From positions 4,898,001 to 4,962,000 of the forward strand of contig NZ_CP108054.1 of assembly GCF_036173125.1 (NCBI RefSeq): a stretch of DNA of 64,000 nucleotides, given 5' to 3'. Of this stretch, positions 15,819 to 24,817 are shown piece after piece; the first letter of the stretch is position 1; each line of letters opens with the position of its first letter. This stretch comes from Streptomyces sp. NBC_00286. Its GTDB lineage: Bacteria > Actinomycetota > Actinomycetes > Streptomycetales > Streptomycetaceae. The notes under the pieces were generated by a model, which did not search any database, was not told where the DNA came from, and was given only the letters and a program-made list of their open reading frames with translations. The position numbers and the translations under genes were made by a program.

Positions 15819-17342
15819 TTACTTCACATGGGTGTCGACGTCGACCAACGACCGCTCGCGCGGGTCGAGAAGCACGCCCTCGACGTCGGTGGCGATGCCC
15901 TGGACGACCTTCTCGTACACCAGCGGTACGACCGCGTCGGTGCGCAGGATCTCCGCCTCGGCCCGCATGATCTGCTGCTGACGTCGCTTCGTATCGCCTT
16001 CCTCGGCGGCGGACTTGATGGCCTGGTCGACCTTCGGGTCCTTGAGCCCGGCGATGTTGTAGACGCCGTCGCTGGTGTAGTCGCTGGCGAGGTACGCGAC
16101 CGCGTCCCCGGTGTCGAGGAGCGTCACCCGGGAGAAGACGAGCGCGTCGTACTTGCCCGCGAGGAGGTCGGCCTCCATCTGCGTGTACTCGCGTACGTCC
16201 TGCTTGACCGTGAACCCGGCCTTCTCCAGCTGCTGTTGGAGGACGGTGGCGGCCTCGGGGAGTTCCGCGCGGTTGGTGTAGGTGGCCAGGCGCAGGGTCG
16301 TGCCCTTGGTCTTCGTCTTGACGTCGGCGGCGCTCGCGGCCTGCGCGCGTCCGTTCACGGCCACCCGGTTGTCGTCCGCCCAGGAGACGGCGGGCCCGAA
16401 CAGGCCCTGCGCCGGGTCGGCGTACCCGCCGAAGACGGAGTCGACGAGGGCACCGCCGTCCACGGCCTCGCGAGCGGCGGCACGCAGCGTGGCGTCGGTG
16501 AAGATGCCGCTGCCGGTGTTGAGGACCAGGCTGTCGGTCCGTACGGAGGGCACCTCGTGCCGGGTGTCCTTGTCCAGCAACTTCGCCTGGGCCGTGGGGA
16601 TCCACTCGGCGATGTCGACGTCGCCGCCGCGCAGGGCGCTCGCTCGGGCGGTACCGTCCAGGATCCAGGTCACGTCGACGCCGGGCGCCTTGGCCTTGCC
16701 GCCCCAGTAGCCGTCGAAGCGGTCGAGCGTGACCTTGCTCTTCCCGGTCAGCTTCGTGATCTCGAACGGCCCGGTGCCGGTGCCGACCGGGCTGACGGTG
16801 CCGTCCTTCGCGTACGCCTTCGGGGCGAGGATGCCGAGCGCGGGGCTGGCGAGCCGCAGTGGGAGCACCGGGTCGGCGGCCTTGGTGGTGAGCGTGACGG
16901 TGTCGGCGTCGTCGGCCTTGGCGGTGAGCGTCACATCGCTGAGGACGCGGGGCTTGGGCGCGGCCTTGCCCGCACGGTCGAGGGCGTTGACCACGGACTC
17001 GGCGGTGACGTCGGTGCCGTCCTGGAACGTGGCCTTGCGCAGCTCGAAGCTCCAGGTCGTGGGGTTCACCTGCTTCCAGGACTTCGCCAGCGCGGGCGCG
17101 GCAGCCCCGTCCTTGTTCAGCGCGGTGAGGCCTTCGGCCACGGAGAGCTTGCTCAGCACGGTGGCGTCATTGCTGTACGGGGACAGGGCCTGCACGGGCG
17201 GCACCGCGAGGGCGATCTTCAGCCGGCCGCCCGATCCCCCCGCGCCGTCGGTGGCCGAACCGCCCTCGTCCGACACGAAACAGCCGGTCAGCAGCGGGCC
17301 GAGAGCGAGCGCCGCGAGGAGGCCGCGGGTGGTGGTGCGCAT
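15819..17342 (-). CDS. ABC substrate-binding lipoprotein, SBP family 5
   Basis: A 507-residue lipoprotein; the signal MRTTTRGLLAALALGPLLTG ends at a lipobox Cys. The mature protein has family-5 (DppA/OppA/NikA) features: an SVAEGLTALNKDGAAAPALA start, WSFELRKATFQDGTDVTAES, GTGPFEITKL and DRFDGYWGGKAKAPGVDVTW. The ATG at 17342 gives a proper signal peptide; an upstream frame extension lacks one. It is the first gene of an operon with the fused permease, about 130 bp downstream of an iron box, so its ligand may be a ferric siderophore or other metal chelate. Family 5 also binds peptides and nickel. Confidence 0.88.
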   Translation of the reverse strand: MRTTTRGLLAALALGPLLTGCFVSDEGGSATDGAGGSGGRLKIALAVPPVQALSPYSNDATVLSKLSVAEGLTALNKDGAAAPALAKSWKQVNPTTWSFELRKATFQDGTDVTAESVVNALDRAGKAAPKPRVLSDVTLTAKADDADTVTLTTKAADPVLPLRLASPALGILAPKAYAKDGTVSPVGTGTGPFEITKLTGKSKVTLDRFDGYWGGKAKAPGVDVTWILDGTARASALRGGDVDIAEWIPTAQAKLLDKDTRHEVPSVRTDSLVLNTGSGIFTDATLRAAAREAVDGGALVDSVFGGYADPAQGLFGPAVSWADDNRVAVNGRAQAASAADVKTKTKGTTLRLATYTNRAELPEAATVLQQQLEKAGFTVKQDVREYTQMEADLLAGKYDALVFSRVTLLDTGDAVAYLASDYTSDGVYNIAGLKDPKVDQAIKSAAEEGDTKRRQQQIMRAEAEILRTDAVVPLVYEKVVQGIATDVEGVLLDPRERSLVDVDTHVK

Positions 17343-17469
17343 GGTGGGTCCTGTCGTACGTCGTGCGGGAGGGCGATCGGGGCGGATCGGGGCGGGTCGG
17401 GGCGGGTCGATGTGGGTTACGCCCCGGCGCATGGCGTACGGCTTACGGCGACGGGGCCACGCAAGCATA

Positions 17470-17488
17470 TGAGGCAAGCCTTACCAAA
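17470..17488. promoter_or_regulatory. Second iron box (DtxR/DmdR type)
   Basis: TGAGGCAAGCCTTACCAAA matches the 19-bp iron-box consensus at 14 of 19 positions, including GAGG, AGCCT and ACC. It lies upstream of the family-5 binding protein and indicates iron-dependent repression of that operon. Confidence 0.6.
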
Positions 17489-17665
17489 GTCCGACCGGGT
17501 GGGTGAATTCTTAACCATTGAGATCGTTACGCCTCTGCCGTCCGAGTCACGTCATGGAACTTCGCCGGGCGGGGAGGAGTTGGCGATAAGGACGTGCGAA
17601 CGCACGCGAACGCACGCGAACGACCGTAGCGACAAACGACATGGGCTTACGCCGAGGTGGCACGG
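17489..17665. other. Intergenic region with short tandem repeats
   Basis: Together with 17343-17469 this forms a gap of about 320 bases between divergent genes. Besides the iron box, the TerB-proximal part has three 10-bp units CGAACGCACG (17597-17626, the last one degenerate). No gene or hairpin terminator is visible. Confidence 0.6.
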
Positions 17666-18217
17666 ATGGCTATGTGGGACAAGATCAAGGACCAGGCCAA
17701 GGGTCTGCAGCAGGCCCAGGGGGCGCGGGGCGGCTCCGGTGGACACCGGCCGAGCGGCTCACGGTCCTCCGGGGGTTCGAAGGCTCAGATGGTGAGCATG
17801 CTCAAGTCCCAGCTCACCTCCCTCAAGACGGAGTTGAAGAGCGGTTCCTACCGCGACGCCAGCATGGCGATGTGCGCCCTGGTCGCCGCCGCCGACGGAA
17901 ACGTCGACCCGGCCGAGCGGCAGCACGTGGAGGGGCTGATCGTCCAGAACGACGTCCTGCAGAACTTCCCGCCCGAGCAGCTCCGGCAGCGCTTCAACAA
18001 GCATGTCGACCAGCTCGCGTTCAACTTCCAGCAGGGCAAGACCGAGGTCCTTCAGGAGATCGCCAAGGCCGCGAAGAAGCCGACGGAGGCCAGGGCGGTC
18101 GTACAGACCGGCTTCGTCGTCGCGGGCGCGGACGGCTACATCGCACCCGCCGAGGAGCAGGTCCTGCGCGAGGCGTGCTCGGTACTCGGGCTGTCGGCCC
18201 AGGAGTTCGGCCTCTGA
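17666..18217 (+). CDS. TerB-family tellurite-resistance-like protein
   Basis: A 183-residue cytoplasmic protein. After a Gly/Ser-rich N-terminal linker, residues about 45-183 form an all-helical TerB fold with two acidic metal-binding loops, ALVAAADGNVDPAERQ and VVAGADGYIAPAEEQV. The ATG at 17666 has GAGGTG six bases upstream; a GTG at 17657 and an ATG at 17672 are alternatives. TerB proteins associate with membrane-linked stress and tellurite-resistance complexes; here the gene stands alone, and no other ter gene is in the window. Confidence 0.88.
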   Translation: MAMWDKIKDQAKGLQQAQGARGGSGGHRPSGSRSSGGSKAQMVSMLKSQLTSLKTELKSGSYRDASMAMCALVAAADGNVDPAERQHVEGLIVQNDVLQNFPPEQLRQRFNKHVDQLAFNFQQGKTEVLQEIAKAAKKPTEARAVVQTGFVVAGADGYIAPAEEQVLREACSVLGLSAQEFGL

Positions 18218-18248
18218 CGGCGCCTTAGGGGTCCTGACGAGCGGACGG

Positions 18249-19010
18249 TCACAGCCAGGGTGGCAGGGTCACCGGCTCGGCCCGTTGTGCCCGGCCGGTG
18301 GTCCAGGCCAGCAGCTCCGCGGCCGGGGCCTCGACGATGGTCGGGGTCTCGGCCTGTGCCGCGGCCGTAGCTTCCGCCGTGGTTTCGGCCGTCGGCGGGC
18401 CGAAGCGCCAAGTGCGGCCCCGGTCGGTCGGGTTGAGGTGGACCGGTGGGCAGCCGGGGCGGGTGGACAGGGTGGCGGTGACGTCGTCGAGGAGGGCGTC
18501 GGTCAGCGCGGCGGGGAGGTCGGTGAAGGTCGCGCCCGCCGCGAGGTCGATGGTGTGCAGCCACACCTCCCGTACCCGCATCCAAGGGATCTCGGCGGCG
18601 GGGATGGTGCGGCCCAGGGCGCTGCGCACCTCGGTCCCCCAAGCCGTGGGGTCCAGGGCGGACAGGGCGTCGTCCAGTTCCGCGGCCGTCGACTTCAGCT
18701 GCTCGCGCAGGACGTCCGGCGGGAGGGTGGCCGAGGCGTCGATTTCGGCGGTGCGCTGCTCGCGGCTGGCGTACATCGGGGTGGGGACGCCCGTACGTGC
18801 CCAGGTGGCCAGCCGGACGAGGGCCTCGGCGTTGCGGGCGACGTGACCGATGACGTGTGCGCGGGTCCAGCCGGGGAGGCTGCTGGGGGCGCGCAGGTCG
18901 GGGTCGCTGAGGCGGTCGGTCGCGCCCAGCAGCAGGGCTGTGCCCTCGCGCATCCACGGCAGGGTGACGGTGAGATCGTGGCGACTGGTCATGGCGTACG
19001 GACTGGTCAT
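18249..19010 (-). CDS. Maleylpyruvate isomerase, mycothiol-dependent type
   Basis: A 253-residue DinB-fold protein of the mycothiol-dependent maleylpyruvate isomerase family. It has the metal-binding pattern GWTRAHVIGHVARNAEALVR (His52 and/or His56) and, further on, REVWLHTIDLAAG with Glu and His four residues apart, matching the His/Glu/His zinc site of the Corynebacterium enzyme. The ATG at 19010 overlaps the stop of the aryl-AMP ligase (ATGA); a second ATG at 18992 is possible. It would isomerise maleylpyruvate to fumarylpyruvate, the step needed between the gentisate dioxygenase and the hydrolase encoded upstream in the same operon. Confidence 0.85.
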   Translation of the reverse strand: MTSPYAMTSRHDLTVTLPWMREGTALLLGATDRLSDPDLRAPSSLPGWTRAHVIGHVARNAEALVRLATWARTGVPTPMYASREQRTAEIDASATLPPDVLREQLKSTAAELDDALSALDPTAWGTEVRSALGRTIPAAEIPWMRVREVWLHTIDLAAGATFTDLPAALTDALLDDVTATLSTRPGCPPVHLNPTDRGRTWRFGPPTAETTAEATAAAQAETPTIVEAPAAELLAWTTGRAQRAEPVTLPPWL

Positions 19011-20689
19011 GACGTACTGCTCCCGGGGGACGCGAGGCGGGCCGCGATGTCCGCGCGCAGTGCCTTCTTGTCGATCTTGCCGACCTTCGTAGCGGCCAAC
19101 TCCTCTACGCACACGATGCGTTCGGGGAGTTTGAAGCGGGCGACCCCGGCCTCCTCCATGGCGGCGCGGATCGTGTCCAGGGTGGGAGCGGGGCGACCGG
19201 GTGCGGGTACGACGTAGAGGCAGACGCGCTCGCCCAGGACGGGATCGGGCATGGCCACGGCCGCTACCTGGCTGACGCCGTCGGTCAACTCGTAGACGAG
19301 GTTCTCGACTTCCTCCGCGGAGACCTTCTCCCCGCCCCGGTTGATCATGTCCTTGTCGCGGCCCTCGACGACGAGATTGCCCTCGGGCGTACGGCGGCAG
19401 ATGTCGCCGCTGCGATACCAGCCGTCCTCGGTGAAGGCCCGCTTGTTGTGCTCGGGGGCGCGGTAGTAGCCGCGCGGGGTGTAGGGGCCGCGGGTGAGCA
19501 GGGAGCCGGGCTCGCCGTCGGGGACGTCCCGGTCGAGTTCGTCGACCAGCCGTACCTCGTCGTCGGGGCACACGGGGCGGCCCTGGGTGGTGCAGATGAC
19601 GTCCTCGGAGTCGTCGAGGCGCGTGTAGTTGAGCAGGCCCTCTGCCATGCCGAACACCTGCTGGAGTGTCGTACCGAGTACGGGGCGGATACGGCGGGCC
19701 AGTTCGTCGGCGAGCCGGGAGCCGCCGACCTGGAGCACCCGCAGGCTCTTCATCTGCTGTGCCCCGTGCTGCTCGGCGTGTTCCAGCCAGCGTCCGGCGA
19801 CCGCGGGTACGACGGCGGTGTGGGTGACCCGCTCCGCGGCGACGGTGGCGAAGACGCGAACCGGTTCTGGGCTGGGCAGCATCACGACCCGGCCGCCGGC
19901 CAGCAGGGTGCCGAGGATTCCGGGGCAGGCCAGCGGGAAGTTGTGCCCGGCGGGCAGGCTCACGAGGTAGACCGTGTCGGCGTCGACGGCGCTGACCTCA
20001 GCGCTGGCGCGGGAGTTGTAGGCGTAGTCGTCGTGGGTGCGGGCGATCAGTTTGGGCAGGCCGGTGGTGCCGCCGGAGAGCAGGAACACGGCGACGTCGC
20101 GGCTGCCGGGGGTTTCCGCGTCCAGGCGGGCGCGGTCGGCGGCGGGGTCCGTGCTCGGCGCGCACAGGGCGCGCAGGTCCACGCTGCCGGGGCCGACCTC
20201 GTCACCCGCGACCAGTACGTGCCAGGGGCCGGGTGCTTCCTTGCCGAGTTCGTGGGCGAGCGCCTGGTGGTCGAAGTCACGCAGCCGGTCGGGTACGGCG
20301 ATGGCGGCGGCCTCGGAGTGTGCGGCCAGGTAGGCCAGTTCGAGGCGGCGGTGCGCGGGGAGCGCCATCACCGGCACGATCCCTGCGCGCAGACAGGCCC
20401 AGGTCAGGACCGTGAACTCCCAGCTGTTGGCGAGCTGGACCACGATCCGGTCGCCGGGGGCGAGTCCGCGGTCGAGCAGCCGTGTCGCCAACGCGTCGGT
20501 GCGGGCTGCGAGTTCGGCGTACGTGAGGCGGAGCTCGCCGTCGACGAGTGCGGTCGCGTCGGGTATGAGGTCGGCTCTCTCGCGCAGCAGGTCGCCCATC
20601 GGGCGGCCGGCCCAGTACCCGGCCGCCGTGTAGCGGTCGGCGTCGGGCTTCGGCCAGGGGACGGTGCCCTCACTGATGGGTGCGGCCAT
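19007..20689 (-). CDS. sdgA: Salicylyl-AMP ligase (SdgA type, DhbE family)
   Basis: A 560-residue adenylate-forming enzyme. Motifs: LLSGGTTGLPKLIART (about 203-217), AGHNFPLACPGILGTL (about 248-262, the hallmark of 2,3-dihydroxybenzoate/salicylate activating enzymes), GMAEGLLNYTR, GYYRAPEHNKRAFTEDGWYR, SGDICRR and the C-terminal catalytic Lys in TKVGKIDKKAL. No carrier protein or siderophore NRPS gene is near. Instead it sits in a gentisate operon, as in the sdg cluster of Streptomyces sp. WA46, where the protein makes salicylyl-AMP for CoA transfer. Its ATG overlaps the preceding stop by one base. Use of another benzoate is possible. Confidence 0.85.
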   Translation of the reverse strand: MAAPISEGTVPWPKPDADRYTAAGYWAGRPMGDLLRERADLIPDATALVDGELRLTYAELAARTDALATRLLDRGLAPGDRIVVQLANSWEFTVLTWACLRAGIVPVMALPAHRRLELAYLAAHSEAAAIAVPDRLRDFDHQALAHELGKEAPGPWHVLVAGDEVGPGSVDLRALCAPSTDPAADRARLDAETPGSRDVAVFLLSGGTTGLPKLIARTHDDYAYNSRASAEVSAVDADTVYLVSLPAGHNFPLACPGILGTLLAGGRVVMLPSPEPVRVFATVAAERVTHTAVVPAVAGRWLEHAEQHGAQQMKSLRVLQVGGSRLADELARRIRPVLGTTLQQVFGMAEGLLNYTRLDDSEDVICTTQGRPVCPDDEVRLVDELDRDVPDGEPGSLLTRGPYTPRGYYRAPEHNKRAFTEDGWYRSGDICRRTPEGNLVVEGRDKDMINRGGEKVSAEEVENLVYELTDGVSQVAAVAMPDPVLGERVCLYVVPAPGRPAPTLDTIRAAMEEAGVARFKLPERIVCVEELAATKVGKIDKKALRADIAARLASPGSSTS

Positions 20690-23217
20690 CAGTCACCACC
20701 TTCTTCTTGTGCCATTCCGGCAGGTCCGGCAGGTCCAGCAGCTCTAGCGGCGATACACACAGCATCCAGCGCCACGAGGCCGTGAGCGGTGATCCGTAGT
20801 GGGTTGATTTCGATCTCGGCGAGTTCGGGGTGGGCGGCGAGCAGAGCGCCGAGGGCCGCCGTCACTTGGCCGAGGGCGGCCCGGTCCAGTACGGGACCGC
20901 CGCGCCAGCCGTCGAGGAGGGCGTGTCCGGCCAGGTCGGCGGGCATCGTCGCGGCTTCCGTCGCGGTGAGCGGGGCGAGCCGGATGCTGACGTCTGCCAG
21001 CGCTTCGGCGGTGGTGCCGCCGAGGCCGACCAGGACGACCGGGCCGAACACGGGGTCCCTGCGGGCGCCGACCACGAGGTCCACGCCGGGCGGGGCCATC
21101 GCCTCGACGAGTACCTGCGGCGCTTCGGGGGCCGCCGCCACGGCTTCGCCTTCGGCGGTGTCTTTCCCACCCGCACCACCCGTGCGGGATTCATGGTCGG
21201 GTGCGGGTGGCCCTGGTGGGGCGGGCTCGCCGTCGGCGGCTGTGCGTCCGTGGTCGGCCCCGGCAGGCCCGACGGGCACGACGCCGTCCACCGCCGCGGC
21301 GAGGGGACCCGACGCTCCGGCGACCCCGGCCGCGCTGCCGCCGTCAACCGCCCCGCCGCTCGCGCCGGCGGCGCACCTGGCCGCCGCCTCGATCGCGTCC
21401 AGGGCCGCGTCCAGTTCGGCCGGGGTGCTTACGCCGAGGCGGACTCCGCCGATCTCGGTCTTGTGCAGTACGGCTGCGTCCAGCAACTTGACCGCGACCG
21501 GGCCGGGTAGTTCGGCCAGCGCCCGGTGGGCGGCGGCGCGATCCATGCAGGCTCGGCGGGGCATGGTCGGTATGTCCAGCCGGTCCAGGAGCGCCTTGGC
21601 CTGGTCCTCGTCCCAGGGTCCCGGGCCTGGCTCCACAGCCACCGCCACCCGAGGCGCACCCGCCCCGGCGGCCGTACGGTGCCGGGCGCGGGCGTCCGCC
21701 AGTAGCGCGCCGGTCATGGCGGCGAGGCCTTGCGGGTCGGCGGCCACCGGTACGCCCCGCTCCAGCAGGGCGCGGCGGACGCGTCGTACGTCGTCGCCCG
21801 TGCCGCCGACTCCGAGCAGCAGCGGCACGTTGTGACCGGCCGTGTCCACGGCCTCGAGCAGGTCGAAGGCGGCCGGTTCGTGGAGCGCGTACCCGGCGAT
21901 CAGGTCCACGGCCAGGTCGGCGGCCACCGTGTTCAGTACGGCGCCGAAACCGGGGCCGGGCCGGCCGGTGTCGACCGGGTTCGCCTGGTACGTCAGCGGC
22001 GGCAGCACCTCGGCCAGTGCGCGCCGGGTGTCCGCGGTCAGCTCGGGCACGGCGGCGCGGCGCCCGCGCAGCTCGTCCAGGAGCAGCAGGCCGGGGCCGG
22101 CCTGGGCCGTCACCACGCCCACCCCCGGGTCGACGGCTGCGGGAAGGCGTACGAGCGACAACGCGCCCACCGCGTCGACCAGTTCACGTTCGTCGTCCAC
22201 CAGCACGGCACCGGCCTGGGTGAGGGCCGCGCGGGTCGTACGCCAGGAGGTGGCGAGGGCGCCGGTGTGGGAGGCGGCGAAGGCGCCGACATCGTGGCGG
22301 CCGACGACGAGCGCGACGACCGGGCGGGTGGCGGCGAGCCGGGCGACCGCGCCGGTCAGTCGCCGCCCGTCGGCGACGGACTCGATGTGCAGCGCCACGG
22401 CGCCGGTGTGCGGATCGCCGGCCAGGTGCTCCAGTACGTCGGCGGCCGTGACGTCCACGCAGTTGCCGAGCCCTACGGCAAGGCTCACGCCGTGCCCGGC
22501 CTCGCTCAGCAGGAACGCCAGCGCGTGGTTGACACCGCCGCTGGCCGCCACGACGGCGACCCGGCCGGTCGGCACGTCGGCGGCACCGGGTACGAAGCTG
22601 GCGGTGAGGCCCCGGCCGGGCGCGAGGAACCCGGAGGTGTTCGGACCGAGCAGCCGGATACCGGTGCGCTCGACCACATCGGCCAGCTCGCGCTGATACC
22701 GCTCACCGTCCGCTCCGGCCTCGGCGAACCCGCCCCCGTAGACAACGGCGGCCCGAGCCCCGGCCTTGGCAGCCTCGGCAACGGCATCCGCGCACACCCT
22801 GGCCGGCAGGCAGACCAGGGCGAGGTCGATCGGGCCGTGCTCGGCGGCCTCCTCGACCGACGCATAGACCCCGGAGCCCGGCTCCGGATCACGCGCGTTG
22901 ACGAGCGCCACGTACCCCGGAAACCCGGCAACGGAACGGGCCAGCGCGGCCCCCAGCTTCGCCGGGTCCCGGGAGGCACCGATGACGGCGATACCGCGGG
23001 GGGCGAAGAGCGCACCGAGCTCGGCGGACCCGGCGGGCTCGGCAAACGCCTCGCCCCAGATCCGCCCCGTGCCCGGCCACGCGTCCGGGCCGGACTCCGG
23101 CAGGACCGGGTGGGTAGCACCCACCGGTGCCCGATCGGGCCCGGCAGAGGCAGGGCTATAGGTTCCACCATCAGCCGTCGCCGCCTCCGGCGCTCCACCT
23201 CCCACTGCCCCGTTCAC
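20689..23217 (-). CDS. sdgB: Acyl-CoA synthetase, NDP-forming family (SdgB-like salicylyl-CoA synthetase)
   Basis: An 842-residue protein. It has a CoA-binding domain (FAPRGIAVIGASRDPAKLGA, about 71-90), succinyl-CoA-ligase-like domains (GPNTSGFLAPGRGLT; VVAASGGVNHALAF; SHTGALATSW) and a C-terminal ATP-grasp domain (from about 530; AVKLLDAAVLHKTEIGGVRL). An 85-residue Ala/Gly/Pro-rich insertion (about 612-698) interrupts the ATP-grasp domain. GTG 23217 overlaps the stop of the hydroxylase gene (GTGA) with GGGAGGTGA upstream. By position it matches SdgB of the salicylyl-CoA pathway, which supplies the CoA thioester for the 5-hydroxylase. How labour is divided with the AMP ligase is not visible from sequence. 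Confidence 0.82.
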   Translation of the reverse strand: MNGAVGGGAPEAATADGGTYSPASAGPDRAPVGATHPVLPESGPDAWPGTGRIWGEAFAEPAGSAELGALFAPRGIAVIGASRDPAKLGAALARSVAGFPGYVALVNARDPEPGSGVYASVEEAAEHGPIDLALVCLPARVCADAVAEAAKAGARAAVVYGGGFAEAGADGERYQRELADVVERTGIRLLGPNTSGFLAPGRGLTASFVPGAADVPTGRVAVVAASGGVNHALAFLLSEAGHGVSLAVGLGNCVDVTAADVLEHLAGDPHTGAVALHIESVADGRRLTGAVARLAATRPVVALVVGRHDVGAFAASHTGALATSWRTTRAALTQAGAVLVDDERELVDAVGALSLVRLPAAVDPGVGVVTAQAGPGLLLLDELRGRRAAVPELTADTRRALAEVLPPLTYQANPVDTGRPGPGFGAVLNTVAADLAVDLIAGYALHEPAAFDLLEAVDTAGHNVPLLLGVGGTGDDVRRVRRALLERGVPVAADPQGLAAMTGALLADARARHRTAAGAGAPRVAVAVEPGPGPWDEDQAKALLDRLDIPTMPRRACMDRAAAHRALAELPGPVAVKLLDAAVLHKTEIGGVRLGVSTPAELDAALDAIEAAARCAAGASGGAVDGGSAAGVAGASGPLAAAVDGVVPVGPAGADHGRTAADGEPAPPGPPAPDHESRTGGAGGKDTAEGEAVAAAPEAPQVLVEAMAPPGVDLVVGARRDPVFGPVVLVGLGGTTAEALADVSIRLAPLTATEAATMPADLAGHALLDGWRGGPVLDRAALGQVTAALGALLAAHPELAEIEINPLRITAHGLVALDAVCIAARAAGPAGPAGMAQEEGGD

Positions 23218-24815
23218 CGGGTCACCTCCCAAGCCGCCACGGTGTCGGCAGCAGCACCGACCAGATCCGTCCGCCCGGACAGCACGGCCGTGACCGCGCG
23301 GTCGCGGTCCAGCGTGTTGTCGACCAACAGGGCGGGCAGGTCGTGGTGCAGGCGGGCCCGCTCCGTGAGCAGGGCGCGGGTGTGGGCCGTACCGCCCTCC
23401 ACGGTGACCAGGACGGGACCCACGGCCGCCAGGTCGGCCAGTCGCGCGTACGAGGCGGCCAGGCCCGTTTCGTCGTCCGGAGCCGTGATCCGGGCCCCCC
23501 AGGGCCCCGGCGCGTCCGACACCGACACACGCAGCGGCAGCGGATCCCCGGTGCCGCCCACCGCCGCGGTGCCGTCGGGCTCCACCAGCATGACCCGGCT
23601 CGGCAGCTGCCACGTACAGAGGTCGAACGGGGTGTCCAGCGGGTCGGAGCCGCCGTGCCGTGCCTGCCACTCGTCGTGACTGGTACGGACGAAGTCCGGC
23701 GCCCGTCGCGCCAGGCGGCCGTCCGTGATGCTGCGGGACAGGAAGTGGTACGCGAACTGCCAGGGCTCGAAGGCGTCGTGATACTCACCGAAGTGTTCCC
23801 ACCAGCCGAGGCTGGGGCGGGCCGCGTTCTGGATGGCCTCCACCGAGGGGCGGGCGGCGGACTCGTACGCGGCGAGGGCGGCCGGGAGGTCGTCGCCGTG
23901 CTTGGCCAGGGCGGCGGACAGCGCGATCGCGTCCTCCATGGCCATCTTCGTGCCGGAGCCCACGGAGAAGTGCGCGGTGTGTGCGGCGTCGCCGAGCAGG
24001 ACGACGGGGCGCGGCTCGGTGACGTACCAGTGGCGGGTGCGCCGGGTGCGGAAGTTGCCCCAGCGGGAGTTGTTGACCAGGAGCCGGTGTCCGTCGATCT
24101 GCTCGGCGAACAGCTCCTCCAGGTAGGCCTTCGTCGCCTCGTCGCTCGGTCCGGGCGGCTGCGTCACGTCGAACGCGTCAAGCCCCGCCGCCCGCCACGT
24201 CGCCTCGTCGGTCTCCACGATGAACGTGCTCACGTCCGCGCTGATCGGGTAGCCGTGCACCGCGAACACGCCGTGAGGACCGCGCTCGTGGACGAAGGTG
24301 AGCCCGTCGAACATGTAGTCCGTGCCGAACCAGATGAACTTCGCCGTTGCCGTCTCGACGGAGGGCTCAAGACGCTGCTCGATCGCCGTACGGATCCGCG
24401 AAGACGTGCCGTCGGCCGCGACCACGAGGTCGTAACCCTCCAGTTCGGACAGCGACTTCTCCGCCTCGAACCGCAGCTCCGCGCCCAGGTCACGGGCCCG
24501 CTCCTGGAGCAGCCCCAGCAGCGTACGGCGGGCGATCGCCGCCATGCCGTTGCCGCCGCAGCGGATCCGCTCGCCCTTCAGCCGTACCTCGATGTCCTCC
24601 CAGTGCCGGCCGTGCGCGTCCAGCGCCTCACGGAGCACGGGGTCCGCCTCGTGGATGCCGACGAGCGTCCGGTCGGAGAACACCACGCCGAAGCCGAACG
24701 CGTCGTCGGCCCGGTTGCGTTCGAAGACCGTCACCTCGGCGGACGGGTCGGCCTGCCGGATCAGGGCGGCGAAGAACAGCCCGCCCGGTCCGCCGCCGAC
24801 GACAGCGATGCGCAT
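23214..24815 (-). CDS. sdgC: Salicylyl-CoA 5-hydroxylase (SdgC type flavoprotein)
   Basis: A 533-residue FAD-dependent aromatic monooxygenase. The dinucleotide-binding motif VVGGGPGGLFFA is at residues 5-16, the DG motif in YDLVVAADGTSSRIRTAIE and the second FAD contact in RPVVLLGDAAHTAHFSVGSG. The DRTLVGIHEADP and WWEHFGEYHD regions fit hydroxylases acting on CoA-thioester aromatics rather than free-acid salicylate hydroxylases. It would convert salicylyl-CoA to gentisyl-CoA using NAD(P)H and O2. The start lies two bases after the fumarylpyruvate-hydrolase stop; its own stop overlaps the next start. Confidence 0.87.
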   Translation of the reverse strand: MRIAVVGGGPGGLFFAALIRQADPSAEVTVFERNRADDAFGFGVVFSDRTLVGIHEADPVLREALDAHGRHWEDIEVRLKGERIRCGGNGMAAIARRTLLGLLQERARDLGAELRFEAEKSLSELEGYDLVVAADGTSSRIRTAIEQRLEPSVETATAKFIWFGTDYMFDGLTFVHERGPHGVFAVHGYPISADVSTFIVETDEATWRAAGLDAFDVTQPPGPSDEATKAYLEELFAEQIDGHRLLVNNSRWGNFRTRRTRHWYVTEPRPVVLLGDAAHTAHFSVGSGTKMAMEDAIALSAALAKHGDDLPAALAAYESAARPSVEAIQNAARPSLGWWEHFGEYHDAFEPWQFAYHFLSRSITDGRLARRAPDFVRTSHDEWQARHGGSDPLDTPFDLCTWQLPSRVMLVEPDGTAAVGGTGDPLPLRVSVSDAPGPWGARITAPDDETGLAASYARLADLAAVGPVLVTVEGGTAHTRALLTERARLHHDLPALLVDNTLDRDRAVTAVLSGRTDLVGAAADTVAAWEVTR

Positions 24816-24817
24816 GG

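Noticed and set aside
19007..20689. Siderophore biosynthesis ligase (DhbE/EntE role)
   Set aside because: The sequence family fits, but no isochorismatase, carrier protein or NRPS is near, and it lies inside a gentisate operon, so salicylate catabolism explains it better.
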